This document shows positions 1 to 5,296 of a stretch of DNA of 7,575 nucleotides, one piece after another. The notes beneath the pieces were generated by a model, which made no database searches, was not told the DNA's origin, and saw only the letters and a list, made by a program, of their open reading frames with translations. The DNA is taken from positions 1 to 7,575 of the forward strand of contig JAICIL010000218.1 of the NCBI GenBank assembly GCA_025924435.1, given 5' to 3'. The stretch comes from Chloroflexia bacterium. GTDB taxonomy: Bacteria > Chloroflexota > Chloroflexia > Thermomicrobiales > JALYUS01. A program made the position numbers and the translations under genes. Each line of letters opens with the position of its first letter. Positions within the stretch are counted from its first letter, which is position 1.

Positions 1-300
1 GTGCTGCGCGCCCATCCGGAAATCAACGCCTCGCGCGGGCAGGCGATTGCCTGGGTGGAGCGGGCCATCGCCCAGGGCGCGCCGGAGTGGTGGCACTGGA
101 GCGAACTCGGCAAACTCTCCGAGGAGGAGGGCGACCACGCAAAAGCGATCGCCGCCTACGAGGAGATGCTCGCGCGCTTCCCCTTCCGCACCGGCCACCC
201 GCTCGAATTCGTCATGCGCCAGCAGCGCAAGCACCTCCAGGCCCTTCGCGCCGGCCGCCTCGAACTCATCAACCTCGACTTCCACCCGCCACAGCACTAA
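1..300 (+). CDS. C-terminal part of a TPR-like protein (5' end outside window)
   Basis: The frame is open from the first base and ends with TAA at 298-300. The GTG at base 1 is probably an internal codon, so I treat this as the last 99 residues of a longer protein. Residues about 30-62 (from EWWHWSELGKLSEEEGDHAK to ARFP) have the spacing of one tetratricopeptide repeat: an aromatic/Leu-Gly helix, then a GD-x-AKAI-AYEE second helix. A basic amphipathic segment follows (QQRKHLQALRAGR). TPR units are protein-protein interaction scaffolds, and the catalytic or binding partner cannot be told from this fragment. There is no gap before the inverted repeat that begins two bases after the stop. The coding frame is convincing from length and composition; the function is open. 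Confidence 0.6.
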   Translation: MLRAHPEINASRGQAIAWVERAIAQGAPEWWHWSELGKLSEEEGDHAKAIAAYEEMLARFPFRTGHPLEFVMRQQRKHLQALRAGRLELINLDFHPPQH

Positions 301-301
301 A

Positions 302-417
302 TGAACCGCGAAGGCGCGAAGAACGCGAAGGAAGAGAGGAGAATGGGAGGGTTTCGGTTCCTTTTTCTTCCCGTTCTCTTGTATTCTTCTTCGCGTTCTT
401 CGCGCCTTCGCGGTTCA
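302..417. repeat. Perfect 29-bp inverted repeat (interspersed 'GCGAAGAACGCGAAG' type)
   Basis: Bases 302-330 and 389-417 are exact reverse complements over 29 bases (the left arm begins TGAACCGCGAAGGCGCGAAG), with a 58-base spacer that is purine-rich on the left and pyrimidine-rich on the right. The spacer extends the pairing imperfectly. The arm consists of near-tandem GCGAAG/GCGAAC units. The left arm starts directly after the stop of the TPR-like gene. The right arm ends four bases before the AGGAG ribosome binding site (421-425) of the M20 gene, so it may form part of that leader. Translated, it gives the NREGAKNAK / FAFFAPSRF-like junk peptides that I recall as common spurious ORFs in environmental genomes, which suggests a dispersed repeat family. 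That last point is from memory. Confidence 0.85.
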
Positions 418-431
418 AAAAGGAGTAGGGG

Positions 432-1820
432 ATGGCGACGCTGGATGAGGTTCTGGACATGGTCGAGGCGGGGCGGGATGAGGTGATCGCGCTCGCGCGG
501 GACCTGGTGCGGATCAACACGGTCAGCACCGGGGTGATGCCGACGGGCAACGAGACGCCCGCCGCCGAATTCCTCGCCGCGAAACTGCGCGCGGACGGCA
601 TCGAGAGCACCGTCGTTGAGAGCGCACCGGCGCGGGGGAACTGCGTCGCGATCATCGAGGGCGCGGGCGGCACGGAACGCTCGCTCGGCCTTTTGGGGCA
701 CACGGATGTCGTCCCGGTCGAGGATCCGAATCTCTGGACGGTGGACCCCTTCGGCGGCGAGATCAAGGACGGGCGGCTCTGGGGGCGCGGCAGTTCGGAC
801 ATGAAGAGCACCGTCGCGGGGAGCACGATGGCGGCGATCTTCCTCAAGCGGGCCGGGGTGCGGCTCAAAGGCGATCTCCACATCGAATCCGGCGCGGATG
901 AGGAATCGGGCGGCGTCTACGGTTTCGGCTGGCTGGCCGAGCACCGGCCCGACCTCGTCAACACGACGGCGGCGGTCAACGAGGGCGGCGGCGGCATCCC
1001 GATGCAACTGGCGGACGGCACGCTCGTCTACTTCTTCTCGCTCGGCGAGAAGGGGCGGTACGAGGTCCACCTCGATGTGCGCGGGCGCGGCTTCCACGCC
1101 TCCCAACCGTGGCGCGCGGACAACGCGATTGACCGCGCGTACGAGGTGATCCAGCGCATCAAATCCTACGAGCCGACGCTGGACGCCACCGATCCGATGT
1201 TCCAGCACCTCGACCAACTGGCGGGCGTCGCGGAACCGGTGAGCGCCGAGAATGTCGAGCGGATCGTCGCGCGGGTCGAGGAGCGGGAGCCGTCGCTCGC
1301 CTCGACCCTGAAGGCGCTCTCGCGCATGACAATCGGCGTCTCGATGATTCGGGCGGGCGTCAAGTCGAACAGCATCGCGGAGCGCTGCCACATCACCTGC
1401 GACATCCGCACGCTCCCCTGGCAGGACGCCGACTATATCCGGGGGGAGTTCAACCACATCCTCGACGGGCTTGATTTCGTCAATTTCGAGGTGCGCACGA
1501 CGGCGATCTCCTCCGCCTCGCCGCAGGACGACCCGTGCGTCGAGGCGATGCAGGAGGCGACGCGCATCGTGCTCCGCCGCAATGGGTACGACAAGGTCGC
1601 CTTCATCCCCTCGCTGACCGTCGGCTTCACGGACAGCCGCCTCCTCCGTCCGCTCGGCGTCCATGCCTACGGCTACACGCCGGGCCACCCGAAAGCGGAT
1701 AAATCGAAGGCGGGCGCGCACAACAACGACGAATCGCAGGACCTGAACTCGATCGTCATGTACACGCAGGTCGCCGTCGCGACCGCGTGGCACTACCTCG
1801 GCGTCGCGGACGGCGCGTAG
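432..1820 (+). CDS. M20-family zinc metallopeptidase / amidohydrolase (ArgE/DapE/ACY1/CPG2 type)
   Basis: This is a 462-residue di-metal hydrolase that cleaves an amide or peptide bond; the substrate is not predictable. The M20 signatures are complete. They are GHTDVVP (H90 metal ligand, D92 catalytic helper), GRGSSDMKS (D123 bridging ligand), ADEESGG (E157 general base, E158 ligand), NEGGG (E184 third ligand) and the late histidine H430 in AGAHNNDES. The insert from about residue 197 to 340 has the sequence character of the family's lid/dimerisation domain (GEKGRYEVHLDVRGRGFHAS, then a CDIRTLP motif at 323-329). No signal peptide is seen, so it is probably cytoplasmic. The start at ATG 432 is supported by AGGAG at 421-425 with a six-base spacer. 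It appears to be a single-gene unit with its own terminator 28 bases downstream. ArgE, DapE, dipeptidase or carboxypeptidase cannot be chosen from motifs alone. Confidence 0.93.
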   Translation: MATLDEVLDMVEAGRDEVIALARDLVRINTVSTGVMPTGNETPAAEFLAAKLRADGIESTVVESAPARGNCVAIIEGAGGTERSLGLLGHTDVVPVEDPNLWTVDPFGGEIKDGRLWGRGSSDMKSTVAGSTMAAIFLKRAGVRLKGDLHIESGADEESGGVYGFGWLAEHRPDLVNTTAAVNEGGGGIPMQLADGTLVYFFSLGEKGRYEVHLDVRGRGFHASQPWRADNAIDRAYEVIQRIKSYEPTLDATDPMFQHLDQLAGVAEPVSAENVERIVARVEEREPSLASTLKALSRMTIGVSMIRAGVKSNSIAERCHITCDIRTLPWQDADYIRGEFNHILDGLDFVNFEVRTTAISSASPQDDPCVEAMQEATRIVLRRNGYDKVAFIPSLTVGFTDSRLLRPLGVHAYGYTPGHPKADKSKAGAHNNDESQDLNSIVMYTQVAVATAWHYLGVADGA

Positions 1821-1847
1821 CGATTCACCCGGTCGAAACGATCACCG

Positions 1848-1879
1848 GCGGCGGGCTTCTGCTCGCCGCTTTCTCTTTG
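1848..1879 (+). terminator. Intrinsic terminator after the M20 gene
   Basis: A nine-base-pair stem (1848-1856 with 1861-1869, one G-U pair) closes a TTCT tetraloop and is followed directly by TTTCTCTTT (1870-1878). It lies 28 bases after the M20 stop codon, the usual place for a rho-independent terminator. It separates the M20 unit from the promoter that follows. Confidence 0.7.
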
Positions 1880-1888
1880 GGGTCGTGG

Positions 1889-1924
1889 GGTGGCGAATGG
1901 GAACGGGCCGAAGCCCACGCCACC
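1889..1924. promoter_or_regulatory. Inverted repeat upstream of the sigma-54-like promoter (possible activator site)
   Basis: GGTGGCG (1889-1895) and CGCCACC (1918-1924) are exact inverted copies. Inside them TGGG (1898-1901) pairs with CCCA (1914-1917), leaving only a two-base bulge and a 12-base loop. The centre is about 75 bases upstream of the predicted +1. Sigma-54 promoters need an enhancer-binding activator, usually at dyads 80-150 bases upstream, so the position is nearly right. It could equally be an mRNA hairpin with no regulatory role. Confidence 0.3.
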
Positions 1925-1955
1925 AACTCGCCTTTGTTGCCGCCATGTCGCCTGG

Positions 1956-1971
1956 TGGCACGCCGCTTGCT
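1956..1971 (+). promoter_or_regulatory. Sigma-54 (RpoN) type -24/-12 promoter for yggT-like gene
   Basis: The sequence TGGCAC-GCCGC-TTGCT matches the sigma-54 consensus TGGCAC-N5-TTGC(A/T) at every defined position. GG at 1957-1958 forms the -24 element and GC at 1969-1970 the -12 element. This places transcription start near 1982 and gives a leader of about 60 bases before the ATG at 2043. It lies in the intergenic space after the M20 terminator and points at the YggT-family gene. The motif is seen directly. Its use requires that the host encodes RpoN and an activator, which this window cannot show. Confidence 0.6.
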
Positions 1972-2042
1972 TTTGGGGAGTAGAGATCGAAATGACGGTG
2001 CGCGCCGCAGGGATGCCGCGTCTACCGAGAAGGAGCGACACG

Positions 2043-2684
2043 ATGACGTACCGGAGAGAAGAAAATCACGAGGTCTATCGCGATGCCGCCGGCGTGCCCG
2101 TGGAGCGGCACTCGGTTGCCGAAGAGCGAGCCGCCGACGAGCCGGTCGCCTACGGGCAGCCGGTCGCGTACGGGGACCCGGCGCCCTATGCGGAAACGGT
2201 GCCGCTCCAGAACGAGGTCGTCCGGGAGCGTGTGGTGGAGCAGCCGGTCGTGCGAGAGCGCGTTGTGCCGCAGCCGGTCGTCGCGTCGGCGCCGGTGCGC
2301 GATGAGATGGTGAGCGACCGCGTGGTGGAGGACGAAGCGGCGGGTCGTCTCTCCGCGCTCGATCTCGCGACGCGGATTATCTGGTTCCTCACCGGATTGC
2401 TGCTCGTCGGGCTGGTCATCCGCTTCATCCTCAAGGCGACGGGCGCGAACACGGCCAGCAGTTTCGTCACGTTCATCTACAACTCGACGGCGGCCTTCGT
2501 CGCGCCGTTCCGGGGCATCTTCACGGACAGCGTCTCGGGCAACAACGTCCTCGAAGTGAGCACGATCGTCGCGATCGTCGTCTGGGCGCTGATCGCTTTC
2601 TTCGTCACCTGGCTGCTTGGCATCGTGCTCGGTGGCCCATCGCGCGGCACTCGCGAGTATCGTCGGGATGTGCGGCGGTTCTGA
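2043..2684 (+). CDS. YggT-family integral membrane protein with extended repetitive N-terminus
   Basis: This is a 213-residue protein. Residues about 108-197 match the YGGT family: first membrane helix about 108-130 (ending VIRFILKATGAN), then SFVTFIYNSTAAFVAPFRGIF (141-160), and a second helix about 172-195 preceded by LEVST, which takes the place of the usual 'DLS'. Family members are small membrane proteins linked to division, photosynthetic membranes or osmotic stress, without a settled biochemical role. The first 105 residues are hydrophilic and probably cytoplasmic. They include two VAYG units (EPVAYGQPVAYGDPAPY, 33-49) and a tandem decamer, VVRERVVEQP then VVRERVVPQP (59-78). The start at ATG 2043 has AGGAG at 2031-2035 with a seven-base spacer. 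Upstream in-frame ATGs at 1890 and 1992 are less likely: the first lies before, and the second only about ten bases after, the predicted transcription start. The tail is basic (REYRRDVRRF). Confidence 0.85.
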   Translation: MTYRREENHEVYRDAAGVPVERHSVAEERAADEPVAYGQPVAYGDPAPYAETVPLQNEVVRERVVEQPVVRERVVPQPVVASAPVRDEMVSDRVVEDEAAGRLSALDLATRIIWFLTGLLLVGLVIRFILKATGANTASSFVTFIYNSTAAFVAPFRGIFTDSVSGNNVLEVSTIVAIVVWALIAFFVTWLLGIVLGGPSRGTREYRRDVRRF

Positions 2685-2704
2685 ACGCGGTAGCCGGAAA
2701 CGAG

Positions 2705-2737
2705 AAGGAGGGGCATGCGCCCCTCCTTTATTTTCCC
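2705..2737 (+). terminator. Strong intrinsic terminator after the YggT-like gene
   Basis: AAGGAGGGGC (2705-2714) pairs perfectly with GCCCCTCCTT (2719-2728) around the loop ATGC, and the stem is followed by a T-rich tail TATTTTCCCC. It begins 20 bases after the YggT-like stop. The convergent lipoprotein gene ends 24 bases beyond it. On the other strand the same hairpin is followed only by CTCGTTTCC, so any reverse termination would be weaker. Confidence 0.85.
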
Positions 2738-2760
2738 CGCCACCATTCGTGCGATCCGTG

Positions 2761-3492
2761 CTAACTCTTGTTCGCTTCCGCGAAGATCGTCGCGGCCTTG
2801 TCGCCGACCTTGAAACTCCACGAGACGGTGTTGCCGTCCTGCGTCGCGAGCGGGTCGGCGCTCGTGATGGCGCCCGGCATCGTGAAGGAGAGTTGCACCT
2901 GGCCGCCGCCGAGCAGGAGCGACGAGAGATCGAGGCCGGGGATGGCGTTCGCGCTGTTCGGGTCATTGAGCGTGTTGAGCGGGTCCACCGTGCCGTCAAT
3001 GCGGATGCCGCTGTCGGTGCTCTTGGCGGCGATCTGGATCAGCGCGTTCTGACTGCTCCCGCTGCCGGTCAATGGATTCGACGCGCCCGATGTGCCGGAC
3101 GAACCGCCGAGGACGCTGTTGATCTGGTTCTGCATCTCGTCGAGCGATTTGAATGGCAGCGTGATTTCGACGCCCATGAAATTATCGTTCTCATACGGCG
3201 TCGCGGCGCCGCCCATCGTCGAAACCTGATTGTTCAGATCGCCGAAGATGTTGTCCGGCGAAGTGCCGGAGTCCGGCGTCGGGGTGCCGCCGAGGCTGGC
3301 GCCGATGGAAGTCAGCGTCTGGATGGCGACCTTGGAGATGCCGATGCGCATGTGCGTCGTGCCCGTGAAATCGGAGCCGATCGTGCTCGTGGAACTCGCC
3401 TCGATGCACGCGCTGAGCAGCGCCGCCGTCAGCAGCAGCATCCCCGCCGCCATCCCCCGTCGCATCCATCGTCGTGTCGCCGTACTCACCAT
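2761..3492 (-). CDS. Secreted lipoprotein, LppM/DUF3153-like
   Basis: This is a 243-residue protein with a clear lipoprotein signal. It has a basic start (RRWMRR, 7-12), a hydrophobic core, and the lipobox L26-S27-A28-C29, so C29 should be lipidated and the mature protein held on the outer face of the cytoplasmic membrane. The mature part opens with a Ser/Thr-rich linker. It has an amphipathic segment (VEITLPFKSLDEMQNQINSV, 108-127) and a Gly/Ser linker (130-146). The C-terminal stretch LSFTMPG (201-207) ... DGNTVSWSF (219-227) resembles the end of LppM/DUF3153 domains, where a 'dGntv-W-l' strand is typical; this is recognition by eye. I chose ATG 3492 over the ATG 18 codons upstream because GAGAGGGG lies just before it and the signal peptide then has a normal length. 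The gene is convergent with the YggT-like gene and its substrate or partner is unknown. Confidence 0.75.
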   Translation of the reverse strand: MVSTATRRWMRRGMAAGMLLLTAALLSACIEASSTSTIGSDFTGTTHMRIGISKVAIQTLTSIGASLGGTPTPDSGTSPDNIFGDLNNQVSTMGGAATPYENDNFMGVEITLPFKSLDEMQNQINSVLGGSSGTSGASNPLTGSGSSQNALIQIAAKSTDSGIRIDGTVDPLNTLNDPNSANAIPGLDLSSLLLGGGQVQLSFTMPGAITSADPLATQDGNTVSWSFKVGDKAATIFAEANKS

Positions 3493-3593
3493 GTACCCCT
3501 CTCGCCTGTGCGTTTTCCCTGCCGGCCGGTCGCGCGCTCCCGTCATGGCCCCGCGCTATGGGTACAACGACGTGCGGGGGGAGGCGGTTCCTG

Positions 3594-3721
3594 CCTACCC
3601 CCCGGCCCCCTCCCGAAACGGGAAGGGGAGTGCGCCTCTTCGAGAGCACGACATTCGGGGTAACGCCTCGGTATCGCGGCGAGACACCCCTTCCCGCGCC
3701 GGGAAGGGGCCGGGGGTTAGG
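3594..3721. repeat. Composite inverted repeat with two self-folding arms (REPIN/MITE-like)
   Basis: The 35-base arms at 3594-3628 and 3687-3721 are reverse complements at 30 of 35 positions. Each arm also folds on itself. The right arm has a perfect ten-base stem CCCCTTCCCG / CGGGAAGGGG around CGC, and the left arm has the same stem with one mismatch around AAA. The 58-base centre (3629-3686) contains a further small hairpin, CTCT-TCG-AGAG. This two-hairpin design is that of REP-doublet or miniature transposable elements. On the minus strand the right arm begins CCTAACCCCC, and its TAA is the stop codon of the upstream 149-residue gene. The left end lies about 100 bases upstream of the lipoprotein start. 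The five arm differences suggest an aged copy. Confidence 0.8.
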
Positions 3722-4166
3722 TCGGCTGCGTACCAGGCAGAACCCAGCGGGCGGGTTCCCAGTAGGGCCGCCAGCCGCGCGTTTCCTGCTCGTCGTAGAC
3801 CGGGTCGAGGTACTTCGCGTAGTTCCTCGGCCGCCAGGCGACATCCCGGCGGCAGTCCTCCTCGATGAGCGACATCGCCCGCTGATACCACATGTCGTTG
3901 CCGAGTTCGTCAATTACGTCGTAGAGGACGTAGCGGGCCGCCTCGTCCTCGGTCAGCCATTTGCCCGCCGCCTCGGCCTGCGCGATCTCCCGCTCGACAT
4001 CGAGGCGGAGTACGCCGAGCCGCTTGAAACCCTTGTAGAAGTTGCCCGGTTTGTTCTGGTACGCGTCGAAGAGCGCGTTCCAGGTGTCGAGCGGCAGGAG
4101 CGCCGGGTCCAGCGCGTCGTCCACCATGAATTTCCGGTAATCGCGTCCACCTTGCAGGGCCATCAT
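3717..4166 (-). CDS. Hypothetical protein rich in Trp and Tyr
   Basis: I do not recognise a family for this 149-residue protein. It has no signal peptide or membrane segment, so it is probably soluble. It is unusually aromatic, with seven Trp and ten Tyr. The segment 70-106 (WLTEDEAARYVLYDVIDELG, then DMWYQRAMSLIEEDC) looks like two acidic amphipathic helices, and the C-terminus is Trp/Pro/Arg-rich (WRPRNY at 111-116, GWRPYWEPARWV at 131-142). The start is one of the tandem ATGs at 4161-4166 with a weak GAGAGA upstream; M14 is an alternative. It follows mobA by 42 bases on the same strand and may be co-transcribed. Its stop codon lies inside the composite repeat, so the original C-terminus may have been trimmed or replaced. 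Coding status rests on length, the absence of a better frame on either strand, and protein-like composition. Confidence 0.65.
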   Translation of the reverse strand: MMALQGGRDYRKFMVDDALDPALLPLDTWNALFDAYQNKPGNFYKGFKRLGVLRLDVEREIAQAEAAGKWLTEDEAARYVLYDVIDELGNDMWYQRAMSLIEEDCRRDVAWRPRNYAKYLDPVYDEQETRGWRPYWEPARWVLPGTQPT

Positions 4167-4208
4167 TGCATTCTCTCTCTGACGTTGAACGATAGGGGCG
4201 TCCGTTCG

Positions 4209-4856
4209 TTATTCGCCGTGTAGTATAGCGTCGGGACGACTCTCTAACCAGCGTACCGCTTCGGCCCATGCATCCGGCGTGTTGACGCTGACCGTGGAGC
4301 GGCCCGTTGGGTCGTGCGGTCGCATCGCGTCGGCCCTCAGCGGCCGGACATTGATCGCGGGGAAGAATGCGCTCGCCTGCCGGTCGCCCCGGTCGAGGGC
4401 GGCGCGCATCGAGGCGAGGCAGGCGCGCGTGTAGATCGCGTGCAGCGGCTCCCAGCCCGCCTTGCGGCCGTCATTCGGGAGATATGGCACGAGCGCGTCC
4501 CACGACCGGGGCAACGCCGCCATCCACCGCAGCAGCGGCATGGAGAGGTACGGCAGGTCGCAGGCGAGCGCGAGGATGTCCGGATGCCGCGCCGCCGCGA
4601 ACCCCGCGACCAGCCCCGCCAGCGGCCCCGCCCCCGCAATTGCATCCGGCACGGCGCGGACGGCCATCGCGGGCAACCGCCCCGCATCCTCCGCGACGAC
4701 GATCACATCGTCCGCCACCGCCCGCGCCGCCGCGACGACCCGCTCGATCAGCGTCGGCCCTCCGGACGGCAGCCGCAAGAGCGCCTTATCCGCCCCCATC
4801 CGCCGGCTTTTCCCCCCCGCGAGAATGACGGCGGTGAGTGACGGCTGCTGGCTCAT
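4209..4856 (-). CDS. mobA: Molybdenum cofactor guanylyltransferase MobA
   Basis: This is a 215-residue enzyme of the nucleotidyltransferase-A (Rossmann-like) fold. It transfers GMP from GTP to Mo-molybdopterin to give the bis-MGD precursor used by DMSO-reductase-family enzymes in the cytoplasm. The signatures are in order: GTP-binding loop LAGGKSRRMGADKALL (12-27, with K24), the D71...GAGPLAG loop (75-81), the Mg-binding ACDLPYL (D100), EPLHAIY (136-142), and the C-terminal SVNTPDAW (190-197). The length is normal for MobA. The related MobA-like cytidylyltransferases are possible but fit less well because of the C-terminal NTPDD-like motif. The ATG shares an ATGA overlap with the stop of the upstream PIN-like gene, and no clear Shine-Dalgarno is seen, so translation probably depends on coupling. 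GC is much higher than in the two genes upstream; one 60-base block (4561-4620) has 48 G/C by hand count. Confidence 0.92.
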   Translation of the reverse strand: MSQQPSLTAVILAGGKSRRMGADKALLRLPSGGPTLIERVVAAARAVADDVIVVAEDAGRLPAMAVRAVPDAIAGAGPLAGLVAGFAAARHPDILALACDLPYLSMPLLRWMAALPRSWDALVPYLPNDGRKAGWEPLHAIYTRACLASMRAALDRGDRQASAFFPAINVRPLRADAMRPHDPTGRSTVSVNTPDAWAEAVRWLESRPDAILHGE

Positions 4857-5296
4857 GGGAGCGTCGTCGCCCTACCGAGCGCGAGGGCGATTTCCGCGTC
4901 GGTATACCCCGTCAACACGTAACCGCTAATGAGTTGCTGCTGTAAGTCTGTCCACCGGAAAAGGCGATTCCGTGGATCAGGGAACTCAGCAGCAATCCAA
5001 TCGAGCATCATGACACTACGGACAAAGAAGCGTGGAGAGTTTCGTTGAGGAATTGTCGCGATTCCCGAATGTGACCACTCGTTTTGCTGCCATATGCCGT
5101 GCCACCGACTAAAGTGCCGCTCATTTGTCGTGAGCAGAAGCCAGCCTCTTGATGCCGCGTGTCGCAGTTGATCGTCGTCGGTGGCGGTGCTCATTCTCTC
5201 CGCTTGAGCGGTGATGACATACCAGCCTCGTTGCTGCAGTGTGGGAATGACCGCATGGTTTACACATTCATCAAGATAAACTCCCGCAATCGGCAT
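4853..5296 (-). CDS. DUF5615 PIN-like protein, probable VapC-type toxin
   Basis: This is a 147-residue protein of the DUF5615/Mut7-C PIN-like group, whose toxin members are metal-dependent RNases. It shows the early acidic pair in VYLDECVNHAVIPTLQQRGW (D9, E10), the acidic run TDDDQLRHAA (D40-D42), and the strand LLLTTNERHF (53-62) followed by SHSGIATIPQ (75-84). In many relatives the third motif reads T-x-N/D-x-x-D-F. Here H61 stands where an Asp is common, so activity should not be assumed. The C-terminal 40 residues (RWTDLQQQ...GYTDAEIALALG) exceed the short form of the family and end in a helix that resembles the start of an HTH. The start ATG overlaps the antitoxin-like stop by one base (TGATG), and its own TGA overlaps the mobA start. 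Local GC is about 50% in hand-counted blocks, unlike its neighbours, which suggests transfer. Confidence 0.8.
   Translation of the reverse strand: MPIAGVYLDECVNHAVIPTLQQRGWYVITAQAERMSTATDDDQLRHAASRGWLLLTTNERHFSRWHGIWQQNEWSHSGIATIPQRNSPRFFVRSVMMLDWIAAEFPDPRNRLFRWTDLQQQLISGYVLTGYTDAEIALALGRATTLP

Noticed and set aside
301..486. 61-codon plus-strand frame starting in the inverted repeat (MNREGAKNAK...)
   Set aside because: It is a translation of the repeat and its spacer that runs on out of frame into the M20 gene. It has no ribosome binding site beyond the end of the preceding gene and no protein-like composition.
297..1793. 498-codon open frame on the minus strand opposite the M20 gene
   Set aside because: It is very rich in Arg, Asp and Val with no recognisable motif, as expected for the antisense shadow of a GC-rich gene. 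The plus strand carries all M20 motifs.
1890..2042. 51-codon upstream extension of the YggT-like gene
   Set aside because: It would begin before the predicted transcription start, has no good ribosome binding site, and covers the promoter. ATG 2043 has a clear AGGAG.
2733..2760. Short near-repeat TTCGTGCGA/TCCGTGC before the lipoprotein stop
   Set aside because: It is too short and imperfect to separate from chance.
2022..2999. 325-codon minus-strand frame across the YggT gene and the terminator
   Set aside because: It crosses a strong hairpin terminator and two genes in other frames and is dominated by Arg, Asp and Ser. It is a shadow.
3493..3546. 18-codon upstream extension of the lipoprotein
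   Set aside because: It would put a hydrophilic stretch before the signal peptide. The internal ATG has a GAGAGGGG and gives a normal signal.
2617..3663. 348-codon plus-strand frame opposite the lipoprotein
   Set aside because: It is an antisense shadow with biased composition. The minus strand has a signal peptide, lipobox and ribosome binding site.
3594..3721. A CRISPR array or a transposase-bearing insertion sequence at the composite repeat
   Set aside because: There are only two inverted arms, no direct-repeat spacing, and no transposase coding frame in or next to the element.
4314..4841. Plus-strand open frames opposite mobA
   Set aside because: They are Arg/Pro-rich shadows with no motif, and MobA motifs are complete on the minus strand.
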